This document shows positions 8,562 to 16,587 of a stretch of 42,863 nucleotides of DNA, one piece after another; position 1 is the stretch's first letter; every line of letters begins with the position of its first letter. The stretch spans positions 1-42,863 of the forward strand of contig NZ_LJHU01000131.1 of NCBI RefSeq assembly GCF_001295975.1, read 5' to 3'. A program made the position numbers and the translations under genes. The notes beneath the pieces were generated by a model, which saw only the letters and a list, made by a program, of their open reading frames with translations, had not been told where the DNA came from and searched no databases. This DNA comes from Brevundimonas sp. AAP58 (GTDB lineage Bacteria > Pseudomonadota > Alphaproteobacteria > Caulobacterales > Caulobacteraceae).

Positions 8562-11000
8562 CTAACGCAGGCCGTTCGATCCATACCCTGACCCGCCAAA
8601 AGTGGCGAGGTTGAGACGGAAGAAGATGCCCTCGGCCGGTCCGGTCGGCCGCACGCGGGTGTTGTCGCGGCGATAGCCGACCTCAATGCGGAAGCAGTCA
8701 TCGTCGAACAGCAGGCCGACTTCCGAGCGCGTTATCAGGTCGCGCTCCAGATCGGCGATGCCCGCGACGGTCACGCCCCAGTTGCCGTAAATAAACTGCT
8801 GGGCCGCGACCTGGACGAACTCGTAGTTGCGGTTCAGCGGGCCATCCAGCGGATTGGAGCGATCCAGGATGTAGCTGACGGTCGCCAGATTGCGGCGGCC
8901 CCAGCGCCCGTCGACGGCGGCCTCGGCGCGACGCACATCCCCCGAGCCGTCGACGGTGGCATGGCCCCAGCTGCGGATCCGGTCGGACGGCTTGAATTCT
9001 CCTTGCACGATCCAGTCGGACGTCTGCGACGCCAGGCCTGTGGGATCGTAGAGACGTGACGGATCATCCGGGATCGGCACACGGAAGCTGTCCTGCCCGG
9101 CGTCTCGCATGCTACGGCCGACGAACAGGCTGGCGCTACGGCCTTGGTCCCAGCGAATTGTCGAGCGAACGCCGGCTGTCAGGCGCAGACCGCCTTCCAT
9201 AAGGTCGTAACCGGGGAAGCGATCGACGCGGAACAGGGACGATTCGTCCAGCTCGATGGTCTCGGCGTCCTCGTTGGGGATTCGGGGGTCGAGGTCGGGG
9301 TCGGTGGAGAGCGACAACTGTCCCATCGGCTCGACGATCAGGTCGGCGCCGTCGGCGAGGCGACGGATCAGAGGGTAGCTGATGTCGAGGCCGAGGGTGG
9401 CCCGCTCGCGCGTGATGGTCTCATTGTCCAGGCTCAGGACCGGCGGCAGGTCGTTGACGGAATAAACGTCCACCCGGCCGTCGAAGAAGGCCTCGTAGCG
9501 GACCCCGGCGGGCGCGATGAAGGTCCTGCGCCAGTCGACCTGCCCCGTCACCCGGCGGCTGTCGACGCCGGGCAGGCCGACGGTGGAACCGGTGGGGATG
9601 ACCTCGGGACGCAGCACCGGGCTGCCGAAGTACCGCTCGCGGTAAATGGATACGGCCGAACCGCGCAGGCGCAGACGTCCACCCAGAACGCCAGTCTCAG
9701 GCTCCCAGCGGGCGTCGATTAGAGGCGCAACCAGCGGCAAGGCGTCGTCGTCCTCGAAAACGTTCAGCGCTGGCGTGACCGGATCGAAACGCGACACCCT
9801 CAGCGACTGGATGGTGAAGGCCGCGACGGACAGATAGGACCGGGCGGTCTGGCGCTCGGCGTACAGCTGGCTGATCAGGCGACGCTGGTCGCCGTAGTAC
9901 AGGCCGTTGTCCTGATAGGGATCCTGGATGTCGTAGCGATCGAACAGCGTCTTGTCCGAAGTACGCTCGGCCGTGAAGCCCCATCTCCACGGCCCGTCCG
10001 GATCGAAGCGGCCATGGCCCAGGAAGTAGCTTCGGGCCGTTCTGTCGCCGAAATCGACGTTGGATTCGGCGTCGCCGTCGCCGTCCAGATCGAAGTCGCC
10101 GAAGTTGCGGGCATAGGTCGCCCCGCCGCGCAGGACGACGGTTCCGTCGGCGAACCGCCTGCGCCATTGCAGGTTCAGGAAGGGCAGGACGCGGGTGTTG
10201 AACTGTGGGCTGATCAGCCAGTCCTCGGACGGCGACACGACCCGCAGATAAGGCGTCTCGACCGACAGGCCGCGCCCGTCGTCATAGTTCACCGTCGGGA
10301 CCAGAAAGCCCGAGGCCCGTTCCACCGTCGGGTCGGGATGAGCGAAGGCGGGTAGCCAGAACACCGGCACGCCACCCAGCTTGAACACGGCGTTGCGGTA
10401 CAGGATTGCCCGAAGCTCCTCGTCCTGGACGACCTTCTCGGCCTGGATCGAGAGACTGGGCTCCTCGGGGTTCCCGTCCGCGTCGCAGATGGGGCAGGGG
10501 GTAAACAGGGCGTAGTTCAGCTCGTTGACGTTCTCACTGCGCCGCACGGCGGTCGCGGCCATCAGGCTGGCGCCGTTGGTCAGGCGGGTGGCGAAATCGA
10601 CGGCGACGCCGGCGCGCAGGTCCTCATCGAGTTCCAGGTGGCTGGCGAAGACGCGGTTGCCCTCAGGGTCGGTCAGCTCGACCTCGCCGTCGGCCGTGCC
10701 GATCCCCTGGGCGATGTCGAAGGTGATCGACTGGCCGATCAGGGTGTGGTCCTGGTAGCGGGCGAAGACGCGCTCGGTGTCGCCCGTCGCGGAAATGACG
10801 TCACCGGCGCGACCGGCGCTGTCGGCCTCGATATAGAGGGCCCCGGGGGCAAGGCCGCCGGTCTCGGGCTGGATGTCCGGCTGGCGGGGCGTCGCGGTCT
10901 GGGCCTGAGCTAGGCCCGGCAGGCATGCGAACGCGGCCGCCCCGGCCAGAAGGCGCAGGCGCAGGGCCTTGGTCATCGGGACGAAACCGCCGGGCCGCAT
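8562..11000 (-). CDS. lptD: LPS-assembly protein LptD
   Basis: The protein has 812 residues. It is the outer-membrane beta-barrel that inserts lipopolysaccharide into the outer leaflet together with LptE. A signal peptide (LRLLAGAAAFACLPGLAQA) precedes the OstA-like beta-taco domain (residues about 50-200). The large barrel domain follows, with alternating aromatic strands and a C-terminal strand rich in aromatic and hydrophobic positions. FTPCPICDADG holds a Cys pair that could form the disulfide seen in this family. A second in-frame ATG at 10976 gives a more standard signal peptide. Neither start has a well-placed ribosome site, so the exact N-terminus is uncertain. lptG lies 43 bases upstream. 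Confidence 0.93.
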   Translation of the reverse strand: MRPGGFVPMTKALRLRLLAGAAAFACLPGLAQAQTATPRQPDIQPETGGLAPGALYIEADSAGRAGDVISATGDTERVFARYQDHTLIGQSITFDIAQGIGTADGEVELTDPEGNRVFASHLELDEDLRAGVAVDFATRLTNGASLMAATAVRRSENVNELNYALFTPCPICDADGNPEEPSLSIQAEKVVQDEELRAILYRNAVFKLGGVPVFWLPAFAHPDPTVERASGFLVPTVNYDDGRGLSVETPYLRVVSPSEDWLISPQFNTRVLPFLNLQWRRRFADGTVVLRGGATYARNFGDFDLDGDGDAESNVDFGDRTARSYFLGHGRFDPDGPWRWGFTAERTSDKTLFDRYDIQDPYQDNGLYYGDQRRLISQLYAERQTARSYLSVAAFTIQSLRVSRFDPVTPALNVFEDDDALPLVAPLIDARWEPETGVLGGRLRLRGSAVSIYRERYFGSPVLRPEVIPTGSTVGLPGVDSRRVTGQVDWRRTFIAPAGVRYEAFFDGRVDVYSVNDLPPVLSLDNETITRERATLGLDISYPLIRRLADGADLIVEPMGQLSLSTDPDLDPRIPNEDAETIELDESSLFRVDRFPGYDLMEGGLRLTAGVRSTIRWDQGRSASLFVGRSMRDAGQDSFRVPIPDDPSRLYDPTGLASQTSDWIVQGEFKPSDRIRSWGHATVDGSGDVRRAEAAVDGRWGRRNLATVSYILDRSNPLDGPLNRNYEFVQVAAQQFIYGNWGVTVAGIADLERDLITRSEVGLLFDDDCFRIEVGYRRDNTRVRPTGPAEGIFFRLNLATFGGSGYGSNGLR

Positions 11001-11043
11001 GGGGATGAAGAACCGCTCCTGATGGCCCCCGCCGGGGCTCCGC

Positions 11044-12192
11044 TTAGCCGTCTTCGGTATAGAACAGCAAGGTGAAGGCGGCGAGCGCCGTCAGCACCGC
11101 CGGAAGCCAGGCGGCGACAAGCGGTGGAACCACTTCCGCTGACCCCATCGCCGCCGAGAACTGGTTCAGGAAGAAGAAGGCGAAGCCCAGCACAACGGCC
11201 GACACCGCCATGCGCGCCAGATCGCCGAATCGCATCAGCCGCAACGAGAAGGCCGCCGCGAGGATGGTCATGGCCGCGAAGGTCAGGGGGGTGGACAGCA
11301 GCTGCTGGAAGCGCAGCTGATAGGCGGTGGAGGAGAAACCCGCGTCCTCGATTCGTCGGATCTGGCCGGGCAGGGACCAGAAGGGCGTGGACTGCGGCCG
11401 GGCAAAGCGCTCGAAGGCTTCCTCGTCGGCGAGCGCAGAGGGCAGGTCGAGCGTGGCGTAGCGCATGGCGCGCTGGCCGGTTTGGGCCCCCACGGCGTCG
11501 AATAGTCGCCAGCGACCGGCGGACAGGCTGGCGGCCTCGGCATCGATGCGCTCGGTGAAGGCCCGGCGGCCGTTGGGGTCGGTGGTGTAGATGAAGAAGG
11601 TCACATCCAGCAGCCGGGCATTGGCCCGGTCCTGACGGCCGGCGCGGATGACCATCTGGCGCGGCCCGTCGCCTTCGCGCAGCCAGATCGCCTCCTGTTC
11701 TTGGCCGCTCATGACCGAGCCCGAGATGCGCTGGCGTTCGCGCTGGAACAGGCCGTCGCCCGAGGCCGCCAGCGGGCCGATGACCGTCACTGTCAGGATG
11801 CCGAAGGCGAGCGCCGCGCCTGCGGCTGGGAGCACGAACCGCCAGGCCGAGACGCCGGCCGCCCGCATCGCCACCAGCTCGGAGCGACGGTTCAGGCTGA
11901 CGAAGGCCGACAGTGTCCCGAACAGGAAGACGAAGGGCAGGAGCTGGACGATGACCGCCGGGCTCTTCACCAGCATCAGGCCGAAGATCCGCAGCGCCGA
12001 AAGGTCTGTGTCCGAGCCCAGGCCGCGGGAGATCTCGACGAAGTCGATCAGCATGACGAGCGCGGAGATGACCCCGAGCGCCACCGCCAGCGACCGCGCC
12101 AGCTGGATCAGAACATAGCGTTCGATGCGGCCGAGACGCAGCGCGCTCAACACGTGGCGTGGCGCAGCCGAGACGGAGCCGAGCGCCGTCAT
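11044..12192 (-). CDS. lptG: LPS export ABC transporter permease LptG
   Basis: The protein has 382 residues, with one hydrophobic block of membrane helices near the N-terminus and three near the C-terminus flanking a periplasmic beta-jellyroll domain. This is the YjgP/YjgQ fold. RYVLIQLARSLAVALGVIS and FVEISRGLGSD are typical of the N-terminal helices and coupling loop. With LptF and the ATPase LptB, encoded elsewhere, it extracts LPS from the inner membrane. The ATG at 12192 overlaps the lptF stop in an ATGA (12189-12192), so the two are translationally coupled. The frame is open further upstream, but those residues lie inside lptF. Confidence 0.95.
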   Translation of the reverse strand: MTALGSVSAAPRHVLSALRLGRIERYVLIQLARSLAVALGVISALVMLIDFVEISRGLGSDTDLSALRIFGLMLVKSPAVIVQLLPFVFLFGTLSAFVSLNRRSELVAMRAAGVSAWRFVLPAAGAALAFGILTVTVIGPLAASGDGLFQRERQRISGSVMSGQEQEAIWLREGDGPRQMVIRAGRQDRANARLLDVTFFIYTTDPNGRRAFTERIDAEAASLSAGRWRLFDAVGAQTGQRAMRYATLDLPSALADEEAFERFARPQSTPFWSLPGQIRRIEDAGFSSTAYQLRFQQLLSTPLTFAAMTILAAAFSLRLMRFGDLARMAVSAVVLGFAFFFLNQFSAAMGSAEVVPPLVAAWLPAVLTALAAFTLLFYTEDG

Positions 12193-13367
12193 GCAAACCT
12201 CGCCTTCAACGCCGAGATCGACCAGGCGCTCGCCCTCTTGGGCTTCAACGCCCGGAACAGCAGCTGGAGCGACAACGCCGTCGCGGCGATGGGCAGGAGG
12301 TACTGGAAGACATTCAGCCAACCGTTCCAGGCGCTGGCGGCCACTACGGCATAGCCGACGATACGAACGAGCAGGAAGGCGGCCGAGGCCTTGGCGATGC
12401 GGCTGGAATAGCCCGTCCGGCTGAAGGCCCCACCGAGAATGGCGGTCAGCGCCATCGCCATCGCCGCCAGGGCATAGAGCGGCGACGAAAGGCGAGCGTG
12501 ACCTTCCGCCATCAGTTCGCTGCGCGATCCGGCGGTGTCGATCAGTTGGGCTGAGGGCTCAAAGAGCTGGTCGAGGTATAGGTCGGATGGCTTGTAGCGG
12601 ACGGTCTCGGTGTCGGTGACGTACTGGCCGAGCGGGAAGACATAGCCATCGAACGATAGCTGCTGCAGCACTCCGGCCGAGCTGTACTGCTGCCATGAGC
12701 CCGCCTGCATGGTCAGGACCGGCTGGCCGTCGACGCGGCCGAAGCGGGCCTCGGATGCATCCCAGGTCGTCACCTCGTCGCCCTCCTCGATGTAGATGAA
12801 GAGGTTCTTGAGCAGGCCGTTCTGCCCGATCTCCTGGACGTAGACGGTCAGGCCGTTCGGGCCCTGGACGAAGCGCCCCTCTTCGACCAGCAGGGCGGCG
12901 AGGTCGGTACGGATCTCGAAGGCCTGGTCGCGCGCCTCGCGCTGGGCCCAGGGCTGGATCAGGACGTTGGTGACGAGCATGACCACCGCGACGATGGCCG
13001 CCAGCCGGGCTCCGGGCTCGATCATGCGCCAGCGCGTCATACCCGAGGCATAGGCGGCGGTCAGTTCCTGCTCGCGCTGCAGCCGGGTCAGGGCGATCAG
13101 GGCACCGACGAACAGGCCGATAGGCAGGATGACGGCAAACAGCTGAGGTACCGCCAGCAGGGTCAGTTTCAGCATGACCCAAACGCTCTGACCGCGTTCG
13201 ACGATGATCTCGAGCTGATCCAGGCTCTGCGACAAGATGCCGATTCCGGCCAGCGACGCGCATGCCCCGACGACGGGCAGGGCGATCTGGCGGAAAAGGT
13301 AACGCTGAATCAGGGTCATGCGGGCGATGTGGATCACCCGGTTGCGGGCGCGTTCGTTGCGGCGCAT
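12189..13367 (-). CDS. lptF: LPS export ABC transporter permease LptF
   Basis: The protein has 392 residues and the same YjgP/YjgQ topology as LptG. It starts with an amphipathic segment (TLIQRYLFRQIALPVVG) and a helix pair. A periplasmic domain with the phrase TVYVQEIGQNGLLKNLFIY follows, then C-terminal helices ending in LQLLFRALKPKR. It forms the heterodimeric channel with LptG. Two starts are possible: ATG at 13367, directly after TATTAG, or ATG at 13319, which gives the usual MTLIQRY start. Neither has a clear Shine-Dalgarno sequence. It is the first gene of the lptFGD-surA-pdxA-rsmA block and is divergent from pepA. Confidence 0.94.
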   Translation of the reverse strand: MRRNERARNRVIHIARMTLIQRYLFRQIALPVVGACASLAGIGILSQSLDQLEIIVERGQSVWVMLKLTLLAVPQLFAVILPIGLFVGALIALTRLQREQELTAAYASGMTRWRMIEPGARLAAIVAVVMLVTNVLIQPWAQREARDQAFEIRTDLAALLVEEGRFVQGPNGLTVYVQEIGQNGLLKNLFIYIEEGDEVTTWDASEARFGRVDGQPVLTMQAGSWQQYSSAGVLQQLSFDGYVFPLGQYVTDTETVRYKPSDLYLDQLFEPSAQLIDTAGSRSELMAEGHARLSSPLYALAAMAMALTAILGGAFSRTGYSSRIAKASAAFLLVRIVGYAVVAASAWNGWLNVFQYLLPIAATALSLQLLFRALKPKRASAWSISALKARFA

Positions 13368-13460
13368 CTAATACACGCGCTGGCGAGCCGCCGACAATGG
13401 CGGCTATAGTCCAAGCTTCACAGTATCAACGACCGGGCCTGAACCCGGCTGGAGTGTGTC
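13368..13460. promoter_or_regulatory. Divergent intergenic region lptF/pepA
   Basis: These 93 bases separate the starts of lptF (minus) and pepA (plus) and must hold the promoters of both. On the minus strand a TTGTCG and a TATTAG are 18 bases apart, a possible -35/-10 pair that would put transcription start inside the first codons of the longer lptF frame. On the plus strand GGAG at 13451-13454 is the pepA ribosome site. The promoter reading is by eye only. Confidence 0.35.
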
Positions 13461-14939
13461 TTGCCCCTTACGATCGATTTCGTCGCCGACGCCCGCCGCG
13501 CGGGCGCTCTCGCCATTCTCGTCCACGACGGCCGCGCCCTGGCCGGAGCCGGGGCAGACCACGACGCCGCCACCTCCGGTGCCCTGATCAAGGCGATGGG
13601 GGCCAGCCGCTTCACTGGCGGCGCGAACTCCACGACGCTGGTCGCCGCGCCGTCGGGTCTGGACGCTGATCTGGTGGTGCTGAGCGGCGCGGGCGATGCG
13701 GCCAAGTTCGACGACCTGGCGCTGGAGACGGCCGTGGGCGCCGCCTATCACGCGGTCAAGCTGTCGGGGCTGGAGGCCCTGACCATTGACCTGTCGCACC
13801 TGTCGGCCGAGCAGGCCGCGCGTGCCGCCTTCGCCGTGCGCCTGGCCGCCTATCGCTTCGACAAGTATCGGACCAAGGAAAAGCCGGAGAAGGTGCCGTC
13901 GATCAAGACGGTCCACATCGTGACCAAGGACGCCGCCGCCGCGCGGTCGGCGTTCCAGCCGATGAACGCCGTCGCCGACGCCGTCTACTTCTCGCGCGAC
14001 CTGGTCGCCGAGCCCGCCAACGTCCTCTACCCCGAAGAGTTCGCCCGCCGCGTCAAGGCGCTGGAGCCGCTGGGCCTCAAGGTCGAGATCCTGGGCGAGG
14101 AGGAGATGCGCAAGCTGGGCATGAACGTCCTGCTGGGCGTCGGTCAGGGCTCGGTGCGCGAGAGCCAGCTGGCGGTCATCCAGTGGAACGGTGGCAAGTC
14201 GGGCGACCAGCCCATCGCCTTCGTCGGCAAGGGCGTCTGCTTCGACACCGGCGGCATCTCGATCAAGCCGGCCCAGGGCATGGAGGACATGATCTGGGAC
14301 ATGGGCGGCGCTGCCGCTGTCGCCGGCCTGATGCACGCGCTTGCCGGCCGCAAGGCCAAGGTCAACGCGGTGGGCGTTCTGGGCCTGGTCGAGAACATGC
14401 CCGACGGCAACGCCCAGCGTCCGGGCGACATCGTCAAGTCCATGTCGGGCCAGACGGTGGAGGTCATCAACACCGACGCCGAGGGTCGCCTCGTGCTGGC
14501 CGACGCCCTCTGGTACACCCAGGACCGGTTCAAGCCCAAGTTCATGGTCGATCTGGCCACCCTGACGGGCGCCATGATCATCTCGCTGGGCCTGGACTAC
14601 GCGGGCGTCTTTTCCAACGACGATGACCTGGCCAATGCCATCCTGGCCGCCAGCCCCAAGGTCGGCGAGAACGTCTGGCGCATGCCGATGCCGCCCCAGT
14701 ACGACAAGATCATGGACAGCGTGAACGCCGACGTGAAGAACTCGGCCGGTCGCGACGGCGGTTCGATCACCGCCGCCCTGTTCCTGCAGCGGTTCGTGAA
14801 CGGTCTGCCTTGGGCCCACATCGACATCGCCCCGACGGCTTGGGTCAACAAGTCGACCCGCCCGACTGTGCCGGACGGCCCCGTAGGCTGGGGCGTCCGG
14901 CTGCTCGATCGGATGGTGGCTGACGCCTACGAAAGCTGA
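13461..14939 (+). CDS. pepA: Leucyl aminopeptidase (M17, cytosol aminopeptidase)
   Basis: The protein has 492 residues. It removes N-terminal amino acids from peptides using two metal ions and forms hexamers in the cytoplasm. The metal and catalytic motifs are intact: VGKGVCFDTGGISIKP and the M17 signature NTDAEGRLVLADAL. DMGGAAAVAGLMHAL and NVWRMPMP are also typical. The start is TTG (13461) with GGAG six bases upstream; no in-frame ATG or GTG gives a normal N-terminus. It is followed on the same strand, after a convergent gene, by holC, a neighbour often seen with pepA. Confidence 0.96.
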   Translation: MPLTIDFVADARRAGALAILVHDGRALAGAGADHDAATSGALIKAMGASRFTGGANSTTLVAAPSGLDADLVVLSGAGDAAKFDDLALETAVGAAYHAVKLSGLEALTIDLSHLSAEQAARAAFAVRLAAYRFDKYRTKEKPEKVPSIKTVHIVTKDAAAARSAFQPMNAVADAVYFSRDLVAEPANVLYPEEFARRVKALEPLGLKVEILGEEEMRKLGMNVLLGVGQGSVRESQLAVIQWNGGKSGDQPIAFVGKGVCFDTGGISIKPAQGMEDMIWDMGGAAAVAGLMHALAGRKAKVNAVGVLGLVENMPDGNAQRPGDIVKSMSGQTVEVINTDAEGRLVLADALWYTQDRFKPKFMVDLATLTGAMIISLGLDYAGVFSNDDDLANAILAASPKVGENVWRMPMPPQYDKIMDSVNADVKNSAGRDGGSITAALFLQRFVNGLPWAHIDIAPTAWVNKSTRPTVPDGPVGWGVRLLDRMVADAYES

Positions 14940-14942
14940 GGT

Positions 14943-15425
14943 CTACTGACTGCTGACCTCGGAGATGTGAAGCGTCGCCGACGGATTGCTGCCCGGCGAA
15001 TAGGTGCCGACCCAGATGTCGTACTGACCCGAACCGGGCGAGTTGAAGCGGACGGACGGGTTCGAACCGTTCACGCCGCCGTCGTCGTCGCAGTAGAAGT
15101 TGCCATCGGGGCCGTTGATGACCAGGGTAGTGTCAGCGCTCGAGGCGACCGAGATGATCAGTGGCAGGCTGCCAGCCGAGAAGCTCAGTCGGAAATCCGG
15201 TGCGTTGGTTATGTAGCCCCTGCAGCGCGAAATCGACTGGGAAACATCGATTGAGCCGCCAGCCCGCAAGGATACCCGATAGGGATCCGGCGTGAATCCC
15301 CCGGACAGGTTCGCGCTGCCGTAGTTGGGGTTCTGAGAGTAATCCTGGGCCGAAGCGACTGGCGCAAGAGCCAGGGCCAGACCCATGGCGGCCGCGAGTG
15401 CGGGGATTGACGACGAAACGGACAT
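14943..15425 (-). CDS. Secreted PPC-like domain protein of unknown function
   Basis: The protein has 160 residues. The signal peptide SSIPALAAAMGLALALAPVASAQ is clear, and GGAGG lies seven bases before the ATG at 15425. The mature part contains RCRGYITNAPDFRLSF, LPLIISVASSADTTLVING, FYCDDDGGVNGSNPSVRF and SGQYDIWVGTY. The pattern of a beta-sandwich with a DDDGG turn and a GxYDIWVGTY strand resembles bacterial pre-peptidase C-terminal (PPC) domains, but without any protease domain. Two Cys residues probably form a disulfide. It is probably a small periplasmic or secreted binding module. The function is not known and the family link is by eye. Confidence 0.75.
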   Translation of the reverse strand: MSVSSSIPALAAAMGLALALAPVASAQDYSQNPNYGSANLSGGFTPDPYRVSLRAGGSIDVSQSISRCRGYITNAPDFRLSFSAGSLPLIISVASSADTTLVINGPDGNFYCDDDGGVNGSNPSVRFNSPGSGQYDIWVGTYSPGSNPSATLHISEVSSQ

Positions 15426-15509
15426 GACGAAGCCTCCAAAGCAAGATGTCCGGAGCACATTGGCCTGCCGTTGGGATATCGGCAATATCATCGAGGATGA
15501 CGACATCTG

Positions 15510-15992
15510 ATGAACAAGCCGACGGTCCCGGTTTCCAGCGAACTGGCTGAAGTCTGGTTCTATCACCTCGACAGGTCGACGCTGGATCAGGTGCTGCCCG
15601 AACTGCTTTACCGGACGCTGCAGCGGGGCTGGCGCGCCCGCGTGCGCGTCGCCGACGCCGACCAGCGCCGCGAAATCGACGAGTGGCTGTGGACCTGGCG
15701 CGAGGATAGCTTTCTTGCGCATGGCCTGGCCGAAGAGCCTCACGCCGACCGGCAACCCATCCTGCTGACCGGGGACGACGCGAACCTGAACGGTTCTCAG
15801 GCGCTATTCATCGTTGATCGGTCAGACATGAGCCTGACAGAGGAGTTCAAGCGATGTTTCATCATATTCGACGGCCGGGACGAGGCCGCGCTGACAACGG
15901 CGCGAGCGCGCTGGAAAGCGCTGAAGGAGCAGGGGGCCAACCTCGCTTACTGGAAGCAGTCGGACGAGGGACGCTGGGAAAAGGCGGCCTGA
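15510..15992 (+). CDS. holC: DNA polymerase III chi subunit
   Basis: The protein has 160 residues. HolC links the clamp loader to single-strand binding protein at the replication fork. Recognisable segments are EVWFYHLDRSTLDQVLPELL, the stretch from QRGWRARVRV to EIDEWLWTW, SFLAHGLAEEPHADRQPILL and the terminal LAYWKQSDEGRWEKAA, all usual for alphaproteobacterial chi. The ATG at 15510 gives the full family length. The 3' third overlaps, in another frame, the start of a lipoprotein gene whose ATG lies at 15854. Confidence 0.93.
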   Translation: MNKPTVPVSSELAEVWFYHLDRSTLDQVLPELLYRTLQRGWRARVRVADADQRREIDEWLWTWREDSFLAHGLAEEPHADRQPILLTGDDANLNGSQALFIVDRSDMSLTEEFKRCFIIFDGRDEAALTTARARWKALKEQGANLAYWKQSDEGRWEKAA

Positions 15993-16303
15993 TCGCCGCG
16001 CTGTTTCTGGCTGCCTGCTCCTCCACTGTGCCTGAGGCGACCGCGCCTGCGGTGGTTGAACGCGCCGAGGAGAGTCAGCCGGTGGGCAGCCGGATGCCGG
16101 ATGCGGAAGACGACCTCTGCAAGGCGCGTGACTTCCAGTATCTGGTCGGACGCCATCGCAACGAGATTCCGGTGCCGGTCGAGGTGGTGAACCGCCGGGT
16201 GACCTGCACCACCTGTCCGGTGACGATGGATTTCTCGGCTTACCGGCTGAATATATTCTACAATTCCCAAACCCAGATCGTGGAGCAGGTTCGATGCGGA
16301 TGA
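15854..16303 (+). CDS. I78-like lipoprotein with CTTCP motif (first copy)
   Basis: The frame encodes 149 residues. The conserved part is the C-terminal 65 residues: DDLCKARDFQYLVGR, then VTCTTCPVTMDF and YRLNIFYNSQTQIVEQVRCG. This matches the shape of the peptidase-inhibitor I78 family (C...Q.L.G...MDyrpdRLNi...I..V.CG). A lipobox (IAALFLAAC, Cys at about residue 54) implies membrane anchoring. The ATG at 15854 has AGGAG eight bases before it but adds about 40 residues before the hydrophobic segment, inside holC. A shorter non-ATG start near the holC stop would give a normal lipoprotein signal, so the start is uncertain. The end overlaps the next gene by 10 bases. Confidence 0.72.
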   Translation: MFHHIRRPGRGRADNGASALESAEGAGGQPRLLEAVGRGTLGKGGLIAALFLAACSSTVPEATAPAVVERAEESQPVGSRMPDAEDDLCKARDFQYLVGRHRNEIPVPVEVVNRRVTCTTCPVTMDFSAYRLNIFYNSQTQIVEQVRCG

Positions 16304-16569
16304 TGCTGTTCCTCGCTGCCACAGCCGCATTGACCGCCTGCGCGGCGACGCCGGAGCCGACGTCGCCTGGGGTGGGACCTGGCCGCTGTGACGCCGCGGC
16401 CGCCCAGTCGCTCATCGGAACCCATGTCGGGGCCGTGACCTTCCCGTCCGACGCCAATGTGCGGATCGTCTGCACCACCTGCCCGACGACCCGCGACTAC
16501 CGGCCCGATCGGCTAAACGTGCGCTTCGACGAGGCCACCGGGATCATCCGCACCGTCGACTGCGGCTGA
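16294..16569 (+). CDS. I78-like lipoprotein with CTTCP motif (second copy)
   Basis: The protein has 91 residues. The lipoprotein signal MRMMLFLAATAALTACAAT has its lipobox Cys at residue 16. The domain reads CDAAAAQSLIGTHVG, VRIVCTTCPTTRDY, RPDRLNVRFDEATGIIRTVDCG, close to the I78 inhibitor consensus. It is a paralog of the preceding gene: both keep VxCTTCPxTxDxxxxRLN and end in VxCG. The CTTC pair is an extra that could bind metal or form a disulfide. The ATG lies 10 bases inside the preceding gene, with AGCAGG upstream, so the pair is co-translated. A periplasmic protease-inhibitor role is inferred from family only. Confidence 0.78.
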   Translation: MRMMLFLAATAALTACAATPEPTSPGVGPGRCDAAAAQSLIGTHVGAVTFPSDANVRIVCTTCPTTRDYRPDRLNVRFDEATGIIRTVDCG

Positions 16570-16587
16570 TCCCGGGCTGTCTGGACG

